A DNA stretch of 64,000 nucleotides from Zobellia nedashkovskayae (GTDB taxonomy: Bacteria; Bacteroidota; Bacteroidia; Flavobacteriales; Flavobacteriaceae): contig NZ_JADDXR010000002.1 of assembly GCF_015330125.1 (NCBI RefSeq), positions 4,538,685 to 4,602,684 of the forward strand, given 5' to 3'. Below, one piece after another: positions 19,219-28,599 of this stretch. The notes below the pieces were generated by a model. It was not told the origin of the DNA, made no database searches, and saw only the letters and a list, made by a program, of their open reading frames with translations. Each line of letters opens with the position of its first letter. The first letter of the stretch is position 1. The position numbers and the translations under genes are program-made.

Positions 19219-19704
19219 TTATAATTTAGCGAGCATATACACTGGACATGAATAATGACCCGTATCTCCCAACGGCTTATCTATATACTCAAATCCCATT
19301 TTTGCATAAAGCTTTTGAGCTGCTTTCATGTAAGGCATGGTTTCCAAATAGATTTTTTCAAAATTGAATTCCTTTGCCTTCTCAAGACATTTCTGCAACA
19401 TTTCAGAACCAATCCCTCGTCCTCTTGCTTCCTCTAAAAAATACATTTTCTGCAGTTCGCAAATATTGTCCTTGCTGTTCTCTAATTGAGAAATTCCGGC
19501 GCAGCCCAAAATAGTTTCATTTTCTTCTACAACAAAATATGCCGCACGTGGTTTATCATAATTTTCGAACATTTGATCAAGCGTTACATCTGCGTAAGCA
19601 GTGCCTACTTTTGGCGCACCTAAATCCACTAATACCTTACGAATCAACGTTGCTATTTGCTCGTTATCCTCTTTTCTTATGTTACGAATGTTCACTGCAC
19701 CCAT
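19219..19704 (-). CDS. GNAT-family N-acetyltransferase
   Basis: GNAT-fold acetyltransferase of 161 residues from the ATG at 19704 (MGAVNIRNIRKED); the longer frame begins at a TTG two codons earlier and is less likely. Acetyl-CoA binding motif: LQKMYFLEEARGRGIGSEML (loop R-G-R-G-I-G). C-terminal IYLETMPYMKAAQKLYAKMGFEYID is typical of the fold. Substrate unknown. It heads a minus-strand unit with prmC and ligA and is divergent from ribD, whose start is 87 bp away. Confidence 0.85.
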   Translation of the reverse strand: MGAVNIRNIRKEDNEQIATLIRKVLVDLGAPKVGTAYADVTLDQMFENYDKPRAAYFVVEENETILGCAGISQLENSKDNICELQKMYFLEEARGRGIGSEMLQKCLEKAKEFNFEKIYLETMPYMKAAQKLYAKMGFEYIDKPLGDTGHYSCPVYMLAKL

Positions 19705-19791
19705 TTCCAATAAATAAAATTCTATTTTTACAGCGTGAAGATACGTAGAAATGTGCGTATGTTACCTCTTTAAAATACCGTGAACTAGCCC

Positions 19792-20877
19792 ATGTTGAAC
19801 AACAAAACCCTTCCACAAAACACTTTTTCCAAAGATGAAGCTTACATGCTTCGTTGCTTGGAAATAGCTAAAAATGGCTTGGGAACCACTGCTCCTAACC
19901 CTATGGTAGGTGCCGTAATCGTTCATGAAGACAAAATTATTGGTGAGGGTTTCACGAGTCCGTACGGTGGACCACATGCCGAAGTGAACGCCATAAACTC
20001 AGTTGCGGACAAAGAACTACTTAAGCATGCTACTATTTACGTTACTCTGGAACCATGTTCACACCACGGTAAGACTCCGCCTTGCGCTGATTTAATTGCC
20101 AAACATGGTATTCCAAGAGTTGTAATTGGTCTTATAGACCCACATACAAAAGTAGCTGGCAAAGGAATAGAAAAACTTAAAAATGCAGGAAGTAACGTAA
20201 TAACTGGTTGCTTAGAAAAAGAATGCAGAGAACACCACCGTCGTTTTCTTACATTTCAAGAAAAGAAACGTCCTTATATCATTCTAAAATGGGCCCAAAC
20301 AGCCGATGGTTTTATCGCGCCCAAAAAAGAAGAACGGGCTACTAATCCAGAACCCTATTGGATCACTGGTCCGTATTCGCGACAGCTTGTACATAAATGG
20401 CGAAGTGAAGAACAAAGTATTCTGGTTGGTACTAATACCGTGCTGGAAGACAATCCCAAATTGGATGTACGCTTATACACCGGGAAAAACCCAATACGCA
20501 TTGTATTGGACAGAAAACTCAAAATAAGCGCTGATTATAATATATTGGACGGAAGCATACCTACTCTGGTCTTAACAGACATGGTAGATACGCCTCTGCT
20601 AAAAGAAAATGCAGCCTACCGCCAAATTGATTTTAAAGGAGATATAGCGCAACAAATTTGCGAGGTGCTTTATAAAGAGAATATCACTAGCGTTCTAATA
20701 GAAGGCGGAACCCAAACCTTGCAAACTTTCATTAATTCTGGTTTATGGGATGAGGCTAGAATTTTTACGGGCGATAGTCAATTTAAGACAGGTATACTAG
20801 CACCAGAACTCAAAGGAAAAATTATTAGTACGAAATCTATTGACAAGGACACCTTAAAAATATACGGTAATGATTAA
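19792..20877 (+). CDS. ribD: Bifunctional diaminohydroxyphosphoribosylaminopyrimidine deaminase / reductase
   Basis: Carries out the second and third steps of riboflavin synthesis. The 361-residue protein has an N-terminal cytidine-deaminase-like zinc domain (HAEVNAI, then PCSHHGKTPPCADLI) and a C-terminal reductase of the DHFR-like RibD_C type (ILKWAQTADGFIA, SILVGTNTVLEDNPKLDVR, SVLIEGGTQTLQTFI). All zinc ligands (one His, two Cys) are present. It overlaps the next gene, a HAD hydrolase, by 8 bp. That hydrolase could be the missing dephosphorylation activity of the pathway, but this is inference from position. Confidence 0.95.
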   Translation: MLNNKTLPQNTFSKDEAYMLRCLEIAKNGLGTTAPNPMVGAVIVHEDKIIGEGFTSPYGGPHAEVNAINSVADKELLKHATIYVTLEPCSHHGKTPPCADLIAKHGIPRVVIGLIDPHTKVAGKGIEKLKNAGSNVITGCLEKECREHHRRFLTFQEKKRPYIILKWAQTADGFIAPKKEERATNPEPYWITGPYSRQLVHKWRSEEQSILVGTNTVLEDNPKLDVRLYTGKNPIRIVLDRKLKISADYNILDGSIPTLVLTDMVDTPLLKENAAYRQIDFKGDIAQQICEVLYKENITSVLIEGGTQTLQTFINSGLWDEARIFTGDSQFKTGILAPELKGKIISTKSIDKDTLKIYGND

Positions 20878-21475
20878 GAATATTATTTTTGACTTTGGCG
20901 ATGTATTCATCAATTTAGATAAAGGCATCATATTTCGCGAAATGGAAAAATTTGGTGGCTCTATAGATTTAACACGAGAAATGGTAGCGTTGAACGGTAT
21001 TTATGAGGTTGGAGAAATCACCTCAGAAGAGTTTATAGCACAACTTCAGAACCAATACCCCAAAGCCAGTGTTATAGAAATTGAAAATATATGGAACTCC
21101 ATGTTACTGGATTTTCCAGAAGAACGACTGGAATTCATTGAAAATCTTGCTAAAGAAGGCGCGTATAGACTCTTTCTATTAAGCAACACCAATGACTTGC
21201 ATATTACGCACGTGGAACAGAAAATGGGTTCAGACAGGTATAATCGATTTAAAAGTCCATTTGAGAAATTCTATCTCTCCCATGAAATCAACCTTAGAAA
21301 ACCGAACTCAGAAATCTATCAATTTGTTCTGGATGAAAACGGATTAAAGGCCGAAGAAACTTTTTTCATAGATGATACCAAAGAAAATACAGATGCCGCC
21401 AAAAAGCTAGGTATCACCTGCTGGAACATTCAAGTAGGTAAAGAAGATATCGTTCAATTAAAATCAAAACTATAA
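20870..21475 (+). CDS. HAD-superfamily hydrolase, class IA
   Basis: A 201-residue haloacid-dehalogenase-like hydrolase. Motif I is DFGDVFINLD (nucleophile Asp in the first position, with Gly where many phosphatases have another residue), motif II LLSNTND, motif III Lys in LRKPNSEIY, and motif IV FIDDTKENTDAA. An alpha-helical cap lies between motifs I and II. It starts 8 bp inside ribD, so expression is coupled; a role in dephosphorylating the RibD product is conceivable but other sugar-phosphate phosphatase roles are equally compatible. Confidence 0.85.
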   Translation: MIKNIIFDFGDVFINLDKGIIFREMEKFGGSIDLTREMVALNGIYEVGEITSEEFIAQLQNQYPKASVIEIENIWNSMLLDFPEERLEFIENLAKEGAYRLFLLSNTNDLHITHVEQKMGSDRYNRFKSPFEKFYLSHEINLRKPNSEIYQFVLDENGLKAEETFFIDDTKENTDAAKKLGITCWNIQVGKEDIVQLKSKL

Positions 21476-21476
21476 G

Positions 21477-22340
21477 ATGGCGTCACTTGCCTTGAGCATA
21501 TTGGCTTCTAGCCTCATCTTCATTATTTTTAAACTATACACCCGGTTTAAGGTCAATACGCTTTTTGCAATTGTCACTAACTACTTTGTGGCTTCTAGTG
21601 TTGGCCTTATGCGCTATAAAGGAGAAACAAGCTTTTTTGAAGTGCCAGAAAAACCCTGGTTCTTGGGCACGTTTATTCTAGGTATTCTTTTTATTGTTGT
21701 TTTTAACCTAATGGCCATAGCGTCACAAAAAGTAGGCGTTGCAGTAACCTCAGTAGCTACAAAGATGTCTTTTGTAATCCCCGTTATTTTTGGCATACTA
21801 CTTTATAATGAAGAACTAGGTCCTATTAAAGTAATTGGCATTTTATTAGCCCTTGCTGCGGTCTACTTTGCGGCCTTAAAAGAATCTGCGATAAAATTTA
21901 AAAAGTCAGCGCTTATTTTACCCGCATTAGTATTCTTAGGCTCTGGCGTTATTGACGCCAGTTTAAAGTACCTACAAGAAATACACATTAAAGAAGAAGA
22001 TTATCCTATTTTTTCTGCCACAGTATTTGCCTCGGCTGCATTTATAGGGCTTTTAATCACGGTTTTTAAAGCGGCTGAATTTAGAGCCAAATACAATATA
22101 AACACCTTAATAGGAGGTATTGCATTGGGCGTGGTAAATTATTTTTCCATTTACTTCCTTCTTAAAGCCTTACAAAATGACACATTGAACAGTTCTTCTG
22201 TATTTACAATAAACAACGTGGCAATAGTAATGTTCACTACGCTTTTAGGCATCATTTTGTTTGAAGAAAAAATAAGTCCTAAAAATTGGGGCGGTATTGC
22301 TTTGGCAGTAACCAGTATAATTTTAGTTGCTTTTGGTTGA
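21477..22340 (+). CDS. EamA/DMT-superfamily permease
   Basis: A 287-residue membrane protein with ten predicted helices in two halves of five, the EamA duplication: VGVAVTSVATKMSFVIPVIFG with LGPIKVIGILLALAAVYFAAL in the first half, and NSSSVFTINNVAIVMFTTLLGI with ISPKNWGGIALAVTSIILVAF in the second. Such proteins export or import metabolites; the substrate is not readable from sequence. It begins 1 bp after the HAD gene and overlaps yigZ by 1 bp. Position in a riboflavin-gene unit raises, but does not show, a link to that pathway. Confidence 0.85.
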   Translation: MASLALSILASSLIFIIFKLYTRFKVNTLFAIVTNYFVASSVGLMRYKGETSFFEVPEKPWFLGTFILGILFIVVFNLMAIASQKVGVAVTSVATKMSFVIPVIFGILLYNEELGPIKVIGILLALAAVYFAALKESAIKFKKSALILPALVFLGSGVIDASLKYLQEIHIKEEDYPIFSATVFASAAFIGLLITVFKAAEFRAKYNINTLIGGIALGVVNYFSIYFLLKALQNDTLNSSSVFTINNVAIVMFTTLLGIILFEEKISPKNWGGIALAVTSIILVAFG

Positions 22341-22954
22341 TGGAAGACCGTTCTGACACATACAAAACGCTAGCGAAGCCTTCTGAAGAAATTCTTTTTA
22401 AAGAAAAGAAAAGCAAATTTTTTGGTTACGCTTTTCCTATTCAAAATGAAGACGAGGTAAAACCAATTATAGAATTATTAAAGAAGAAACACCATACCGC
22501 AGGTCATGTATGCTATGCCTGGCAATTAGGAACTGAAATAATTCGTTATCGAGCAAACGATGATGGAGAACCTAATAACTCTGCAGGCCTACCCATTTAC
22601 GGACAAATACAAGCTTTTGACGTTACAAACGTATTAGTAGCTGTGGCCCGAATTTTTGGCGGAACCAAGTTAGGCGTTGGAGGTTTAATCTCGGCCTATA
22701 GAACTGGAGCACAAATGGCCTTGGCCATTTCAAAAATCGAAGAACGACTTATAGAAGACACTTTTCAACTTTCTTTTGAATATGCTGAAATGGATAAAGT
22801 AATGCGCGTTTTAAAACAAAGGCAATGTGAGATTATATCTCAACAAATGGAGATGGATTGTAAATTCATAGTTTCCGTTAGAAAAAGTGAAGCAAACAAC
22901 CTCTTGCAAACTTTTGAAGGCTTTCATAAGATAGCAATTAAAAAAGTTGATTAG
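22340..22954 (+). CDS. YigZ/IMPACT family protein
   Basis: Member of the UPF0029/IMPACT family, 204 residues from the ATG at 22340. The track-length frame extends upstream through a TTG inside the permease gene, but the ATG overlapping the permease stop (TGATG) gives the normal N-terminus. Family motifs: KKSKFFGYAFPI, HHTAGHVCYAWQLG, RANDDGEPNNSAGLPIYGQI and RIFGGTKLGVGGLISAYRTG. E. coli YigZ has a ribosome-fold-like C-terminal domain and unclear biochemical role; no activity can be assigned here. Last gene of the ribD unit, convergent with the T9SS cargo gene 8 bp away. Confidence 0.9.
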   Translation: MEDRSDTYKTLAKPSEEILFKEKKSKFFGYAFPIQNEDEVKPIIELLKKKHHTAGHVCYAWQLGTEIIRYRANDDGEPNNSAGLPIYGQIQAFDVTNVLVAVARIFGGTKLGVGGLISAYRTGAQMALAISKIEERLIEDTFQLSFEYAEMDKVMRVLKQRQCEIISQQMEMDCKFIVSVRKSEANNLLQTFEGFHKIAIKKVD

Positions 22955-22962
22955 CACCCAAC

Positions 22963-25900
22963 CTATCTGGTCAAATACAGATATCCGACTCTAGACTTTG
23001 TACCATCTCCCAAATCAAGAATATAATAATAGGTTCCTACTGGTAACTCTTCATTTCGTTCATAAGTAGCGCGGCCATCAGAAACACCTGTCCAGGTATT
23101 ATTATACCCTTCCTTCTCATACACTTTTATTCCCCATCGATTGTATATCTCTAGCCTATTGTCAGGATAATTTTCAATACAAGCAATCTGAAAAAAGTCA
23201 TGGGCACCATCACCATTTGGTGTCAATACATTGTAAATATTAATCAGACAAATTGGCTCATCAATTTGCACTTCTGCACTAGCTTCGTCATTTGAAGAAT
23301 CTGTATCTGTTTGATCAACATCAACCAATCTCACGATATTCAAATAATCATTGCCTTCTATCACAAGGACTCTGACACGTAACTCCTCTGATTGGCCGGC
23401 ACTCAATGTTTCAATATTCCATAAAGAGGTCATTTCATCATAAACACCTCCCGTAGTTGAATGCGCTATATATTCATACCCATTAGGAAGCATTTCTGTT
23501 ATGGATACATTACTTGCTTCCCCTATTCCATTATTTGTAGCGGTAATAGTAAAGTTTAACTCATCACCAACTCTAGCCAAATTCATATCTACCGACTTCA
23601 ATAAGGCTATATCTACGTTAGAAGTGGGAAGCTCTGTTAATGTACAAGCCATACAAGTCGGGTCCACATTACAAGTTACACATGGTGTTGGGTCTGTAGA
23701 GGTATTCGTGGTAACCATACCATTTGGGTCCTCTCCTGTTGTGACTGCCAAATTGCTCACTTGCCCATTGTCCATATCGGCTTGTGTAATTACGTACGAA
23801 GCATAATAAACCCAAATTTCACTTACATTCAACAAACCATCATCGTTGGTATCTCCATTAACAGGCCCTGTTATATCTCCTCCTAATAATGGATCTGATA
23901 CAATTATATTCGCAAGGTCTACACTTCCTGAATTCGTAACGAAAAATGTATATGTTACTGAATCACCAATGTTTGTAGCCCCATTTAAGTTAGAATCTTC
24001 ATATACACCATCTTTAGCAATAGCTATTCCACGGATATCTACTTCAACACTAGCTTCATCATTGGATGCATCTATATCCGTTTCGTCCAAGCCAATTAAT
24101 CTAGCGGTATTTAAATAATCTGACCCCTCTACTACACGAGCTCGGATATTTAAATCAGCTGTTTGACTGGTGCTTAATGTTGCAATAGCCCATTGACCAG
24201 TTATCTGATTATAATTCCCTATTGAAGTGATGTGATCTATATAATCATAGCCATTGGGAAGTATTTCGGATATATCAATATTATTGGCGGCAATTGAACC
24301 ATTGTTCGTGGCAGATATTGTAAAAAATAGCTCGTCTCCAACTTCTGCAATATTTATATCTACGGTTTTTGTTAGACCAATATCAAGTGTACTAGGTAAC
24401 TCCGTTAATGTACAATCAACACAAACTGGATCTATTGTACATGTAAAACAAGGTGTTGGATCAGTTGAGGTATCAGTAAAACTATTTCCATTAGGTTCTT
24501 CTCCACTAACTGTGGCCAGATTGTTTACCTGACCAGCATCGATTTCAGTTTGAATAATACTGTATGAAGCATTATACGTCCAAGTTTCTGTAATATCTAA
24601 TTCACCATCTCCATCCGCATCACCAGAAGCAGGACCGGTTATTGCACCTCCTAATAAAGGATCCGATACTACTACATTTGAAATAGCTACATTACCGGTG
24701 TTATTTACAACAAAAATATAGTTCACTACATCCCCAATATTGGTTAAGCCATTGGAATCAGAATCAACATACACACCATCATTAGTGATTTCTAAATTTC
24801 CAATATCCACAGGTACACAAGCGGTGTTATTAGAAGTATCCGTATCTACTGATGATGTTATCTCATTTCCGAATCCTCCACCATTTGAACAATCTTGTAA
24901 TGGATCAATAGCATCTTTATCTACAGAAAATGTAGCGGTAACAATCCAGCTTTCTGTCCGCAGTCCAGCTATTGATTCATTTGCTATAATTGTATCTCCA
25001 CTAGAAAATGGACTTAAAATCGCTCCATCAACCCCATCACTTTCTCCTCCATAGGCTAAAGTTGCAGTATTTAATGTGAATCCGTTTCCTATTATAAAAG
25101 TATCGGTAACACTATAAGAGCCGGCAGCACCACCACTATTTTGGGCATTAATTCTATAGGTTACGGTATATTCATCTGTAACATTATTATAGATAGGCCC
25201 TGATTCAACCACCTTACTAACATCTATGCTAGAATTACAAGGGTTGCTAGGAATTGTTATTGAGCCGTCAAAAACAGTACAGCTTAACCCCGGCGCTGTA
25301 ACTTGTAGCGTATACGCCCCACCTTGAGAAGGATTAAAAGGGTCAAAAATGAGTTCATTGCTAGTGCCTTGCTGTATAGTAGATCCCATAGCATCAATCC
25401 AAGTAAATGTGGCATTTGGTACTGGGTTAGCCATTAGAGTCACCCTTGTTCCGGATGCATCACAATTAGCCACTAAATCCGGTAAATAAGGAGTGACTTC
25501 AAATGCGCCATCTGCAGAATTACCGCAACTATCACTAATTCTAACCGTATAAGTACCTTCATCAGCTGCTGTAAAAATACCGTCCGTAGACGTACGCCCA
25601 ATATTAGAAGGTATAGAAGAATCTATAATTTCGTATTGATATGGTGCAACTCCATTTGCTCCTTCAGCAAAAATAACTCCTGACCCCTCAGTACACGTAT
25701 AACCAACGATACTTTCAAACGAAGTAGGAACATATTCTGGAATAGTTGCGTTTACAGTTTGTGGTTCACAAGGACAAGTAAACGGAAGTGCAGAACTACA
25801 ACTACCTCCACTTTGGAATTCCAAAAACAATTGATAATCTCCAGGAGGAAGATTAGGGACATTAACAGGTGTACCTTCGGTAAAGAAAATTATACTTTCT

Positions 25901-27492
25901 CGAAAAACCGTACCTCCGGTATCCAAATTAACTACATTCACATTCGTATAAAAAGACGACCCAGAAGCTTTAATGGTATTTGGGTTTATTATTAAGGTAT
26001 TGTTATTACCACAACTCTGTTGAATATCTAATGTAAAATCATGTGATACAGTTTCCGAAGCCAAAATCTCAAAAATCACATTACCAGTTTCGCAACCATC
26101 TGTAATTTCTGCTTCATAGTTTCCCGGAGGAAAAGCTTCAGGGAAAATAGAACTTGCACTTGTATTTTCAAATACCCTTGGATAGCTATAAGTGGTTACA
26201 ACCCCTGCTTCCGATGTGAAACTTGCTGGACCAGATAAAATGGTAACCTGCCCGTAATTAGTCCCTCCGTTTCTAACATGGAACGCCATTCCGGTTGTTC
26301 CGTCCATACAACCACGTTCCGGTCGTACTACTGCTTCAAATTCAGTAGCTGGCACTGGTGTAAAAGTCAGGCTAGTACTGGCCACAGTACTACATCCATC
26401 ATCTAAAGTAACATCATATGTACCACCTACTTCAATATCGGCTTCATGAACGTCTGCCACTAGATTATCTATGTCCGTGAAGATATAAGTAAGTACATCA
26501 CTTGCATCATTTTGGTTAATTAAGGTTAATGTTGCAGGTACTAATATACTTTTTACCTCTAAACTAGACGACGTTAATGATGCATATACAAAGAATGCCG
26601 TTTCACCCGAACAATCAAAGGACTTTTGACTCCATAAATCAATATCAGGGGTAAAGGCAAAGTTCTTATTTTCTGTTTGACCACAAGCATCTAGAACATC
26701 AACAGTATAATCAACGCCATAGACAAAGTTAGTTCCAAGACTATATGAAAGGCCTGAACTGGTATCAATTGATTCTGAAAAAATTATAGACCCTGTAGCA
26801 ACCTCAGTAACGGTTACATTATGCGGCGAAGCTCCACGACCAAAAGGACTATACTCAACTTCATAAGCACCACAAGCTGTTTTCTCAATATAACTGATTG
26901 CACTATTTAAAGATACTATTGAAGGAGCCGTAAGTGTTACTGTTTCACTAACCGTATTTTGACAACCATCTTCAATTTGGAAAGTATAGGTTCCTTCAGA
27001 AAGATTAGTGAAAGTATGCGAATTTTGCTCTTGAAGCACGGTTTGCGGTGTTGTACTTAAATCTACTATTCTATATTTGTATGTTGGAAAAGCCGTTGTA
27101 CCTATATGATTACCATTATTTCCTGAAAGCGAAACTTGTCCGTTGGTACTAGAAGTACAAGAAGGTTGTGTAATTATCGTGGTTAGGGTAGGAAGCACAT
27201 AATTCCCAATAACTTCTATAGACTCTGAAAAAGTATCAAAAATAGCATCTCTAACCTCTACAGTATATGTACCTGGTTGTAATGCCAAGAACATACCTGA
27301 TGATTGAAACCCTCTAAGTTCTGGTCCACTAATAAGTCTATACTGATATGGCTCCGTACCACCACCAGCCAATGCAGTAATGCCACCATCAGAAGAACAA
27401 ACCGATTCCGATTGCGTTACATCAAGGTCTAATTGAGCTGTTAAGTTAGCACAACAAAATAAAAAAACAAACTTCAATAAAAATTTGGGCAT
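22963..27492 (-). CDS. T9SS type B cargo protein with SprB-like, DUF7507 and DUF11 repeats
   Basis: A 1509-residue secreted, probably cell-surface, protein. The signal peptide MPKFLLKFVFLFCCANLTAQ is followed by about 700 residues of SprB/PKD-like repeats that recur as 'PYQYR/KYRI ... G.YTV..D.C' units. The stretch from about residue 890 holds two tandem copies of a roughly 257-residue module: DUF7507-like (DGVYxDS ... ISNVVVSDPLLGG), a CxxCx5CxxC linker, then DUF11-like (FTISATNNG ... LPNGYDYI). The last 89 residues (NVLTPNGDGAHDFFQ to RVGYLYLTR) are the gliding-motility-associated type B sorting domain that directs secretion by the type IX system. Acidic DxDxDG loops suggest calcium binding. 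Adhesion is the usual role of such proteins; ligand unknown. Confidence 0.92.
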   Translation of the reverse strand: MPKFLLKFVFLFCCANLTAQLDLDVTQSESVCSSDGGITALAGGGTEPYQYRLISGPELRGFQSSGMFLALQPGTYTVEVRDAIFDTFSESIEVIGNYVLPTLTTIITQPSCTSSTNGQVSLSGNNGNHIGTTAFPTYKYRIVDLSTTPQTVLQEQNSHTFTNLSEGTYTFQIEDGCQNTVSETVTLTAPSIVSLNSAISYIEKTACGAYEVEYSPFGRGASPHNVTVTEVATGSIIFSESIDTSSGLSYSLGTNFVYGVDYTVDVLDACGQTENKNFAFTPDIDLWSQKSFDCSGETAFFVYASLTSSSLEVKSILVPATLTLINQNDASDVLTYIFTDIDNLVADVHEADIEVGGTYDVTLDDGCSTVASTSLTFTPVPATEFEAVVRPERGCMDGTTGMAFHVRNGGTNYGQVTILSGPASFTSEAGVVTTYSYPRVFENTSASSIFPEAFPPGNYEAEITDGCETGNVIFEILASETVSHDFTLDIQQSCGNNNTLIINPNTIKASGSSFYTNVNVVNLDTGGTVFRESIIFFTEGTPVNVPNLPPGDYQLFLEFQSGGSCSSALPFTCPCEPQTVNATIPEYVPTSFESIVGYTCTEGSGVIFAEGANGVAPYQYEIIDSSIPSNIGRTSTDGIFTAADEGTYTVRISDSCGNSADGAFEVTPYLPDLVANCDASGTRVTLMANPVPNATFTWIDAMGSTIQQGTSNELIFDPFNPSQGGAYTLQVTAPGLSCTVFDGSITIPSNPCNSSIDVSKVVESGPIYNNVTDEYTVTYRINAQNSGGAAGSYSVTDTFIIGNGFTLNTATLAYGGESDGVDGAILSPFSSGDTIIANESIAGLRTESWIVTATFSVDKDAIDPLQDCSNGGGFGNEITSSVDTDTSNNTACVPVDIGNLEITNDGVYVDSDSNGLTNIGDVVNYIFVVNNTGNVAISNVVVSDPLLGGAITGPASGDADGDGELDITETWTYNASYSIIQTEIDAGQVNNLATVSGEEPNGNSFTDTSTDPTPCFTCTIDPVCVDCTLTELPSTLDIGLTKTVDINIAEVGDELFFTISATNNGSIAANNIDISEILPNGYDYIDHITSIGNYNQITGQWAIATLSTSQTADLNIRARVVEGSDYLNTARLIGLDETDIDASNDEASVEVDIRGIAIAKDGVYEDSNLNGATNIGDSVTYTFFVTNSGSVDLANIIVSDPLLGGDITGPVNGDTNDDGLLNVSEIWVYYASYVITQADMDNGQVSNLAVTTGEDPNGMVTTNTSTDPTPCVTCNVDPTCMACTLTELPTSNVDIALLKSVDMNLARVGDELNFTITATNNGIGEASNVSITEMLPNGYEYIAHSTTGGVYDEMTSLWNIETLSAGQSEELRVRVLVIEGNDYLNIVRLVDVDQTDTDSSNDEASAEVQIDEPICLINIYNVLTPNGDGAHDFFQIACIENYPDNRLEIYNRWGIKVYEKEGYNNTWTGVSDGRATYERNEELPVGTYYYILDLGDGTKSRVGYLYLTR
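23265..24805 (-). repeat. Two tandem about 770-bp modules inside the T9SS cargo gene
   Basis: The DGVYxDS motif recurs about 770 bp apart (near 24,770-24,785 and 23,995-24,012 on the plus-strand coordinates). Each copy encodes a DUF7507-like domain, a linker with the pattern CxxCx5CxxC (24,412-24,450 and 23,641-23,682), the phrase CTLTELP, and a DUF11-like domain. The protein copies are clearly homologous but diverged, so the DNA repeat is old. Boundaries are approximate. Confidence 0.75.
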
Positions 27493-27980
27493 AACAATTT
27501 AATTGTCTCAAAACGCTCAATAAAATAGAAATGAACGTACTGCATTATATGAACCAAATTACCCTGAAAAGCAGTGAGGTGACCGTTTTTGTTGTGAAAG
27601 CGTATGAATTAGATGTGAAATAAAAAGCAATTACTTTACATCCAATTTTAATCCATTTCATCGGTAGGCCAGAAAAGCAATTAAACGAAAAATAATAGTA
27701 TAAAATAACAACAAAAACTACGTTTAAAATTACTCAAAAGGATGTGGTAGGACGTATCATAAAACAGTAAAATCTCTTTATTATTTTAAAAAAAATGGAG
27801 ATAAATTGTTAGCTAGTTATTGTCATAGGAAAGAGAGATTCAGCGCTAATAAAGGACATTTTTGTAGGAATTTACGGAGTAGATGCCACGTAACACCATT
27901 TGCCTGTTATTTGACAGGCGCACCACGAATAAACTTCTTATAAGCTCATCAATTTTTTCTTTCAAAAAAGAAAAATAAAT
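27493..27980. other. 488-bp region without a convincing gene
   Basis: Separates the thioesterase and T9SS cargo genes, both minus strand. It contains an AT-rich hairpin right after the thioesterase stop (TTTTTCTTT / AAAGAAAAA, 27954-27975), a 6-bp GC-richer hairpin GCCTGT / ACAGGC with loop TATTTG (27902-27919), and a short minus-strand open frame of about 39 codons ending near 27,853 that lacks a good start. I see no tRNA, no clear promoter for the cargo gene and no insertion-sequence end. Confidence 0.6.
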
Positions 27981-28391
27981 TTATTTTCTGTCTCTTTTTT
28001 CAATTAAATCTAACAGGTATTTTGGACATCTAATCGGTCTTCTATTTTTCACATTAATAAACGCTAAAACCGTATTTGCAATCACAAGTATTTCTCGCTT
28101 TTCGTTATAGATTACGAAGTCAAATTCTATCTTCACAGAAGGCGTTTTTTTGAGCCTCGTTTCTACAGTGATTAAGTCATCATAAAAGGCCGATTTCTTG
28201 TAGTTCAAAGACAAAGAAATAACTGGCAACATAATTCCGTTTTCCTCTAGCTTTTTGTAAGAAATTCCTGTATCTCGCAACCACTCTACCCTTCCCATCT
28301 CCAAGTATTGCGCATAGTTCCCGTGATACACCACTCCCATCTGATCTGTTTCCGAATATCGTACTCTAAAAGAAATATTGTTAAAACTCAT
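27981..28391 (-). CDS. Acyl-CoA thioesterase, YbgC/4HBT family
   Basis: A 136-residue hot-dog-fold thioesterase. The N-terminal RVRYSETDQMGVVYHGNYAQYLEMGR carries the catalytic Asp of the 4HBT family (D-x-M-G-V-V-Y-H-x-x-Y) and is typical of the YbgC branch. It is expected to hydrolyse short- or medium-chain acyl-CoA; substrate not determined by sequence. It is divergent from dnaA with a 208-bp intergenic space. Confidence 0.9.
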   Translation of the reverse strand: MSFNNISFRVRYSETDQMGVVYHGNYAQYLEMGRVEWLRDTGISYKKLEENGIMLPVISLSLNYKKSAFYDDLITVETRLKKTPSVKIEFDFVIYNEKREILVIANTVLAFINVKNRRPIRCPKYLLDLIEKRDRK

Positions 28392-28599
28392 AAATTATCA
28401 TGTAAAAATTATATCTTTAAAAGATTTTGTTTATAGGTCGTCGAACATGCAAAAAAAAAAGGGTAAATTCAATAGAGTTTGATTTTTTTTTTAGTTTTTT
28501 TGTTCACATATTTGCCTCCCGAGAAAGTAACGATAATTCCGAACACTTTCGACCGATTTACAAAAATCACTAACCAACAAAAATAAGATCAACTTTCGC

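Noticed and set aside
23501..25054. Several 90-104-residue plus-strand open frames opposite the T9SS cargo gene
   Set aside because: They are antisense shadows of a long repetitive gene whose codon composition suppresses stops on the opposite strand; none has motifs or a start context.
28396..28599. Replication origin next to dnaA
   Set aside because: The region is T-rich, but I see no repeated DnaA boxes or iterons; in Bacteroidota the origin is often not adjacent to dnaA.
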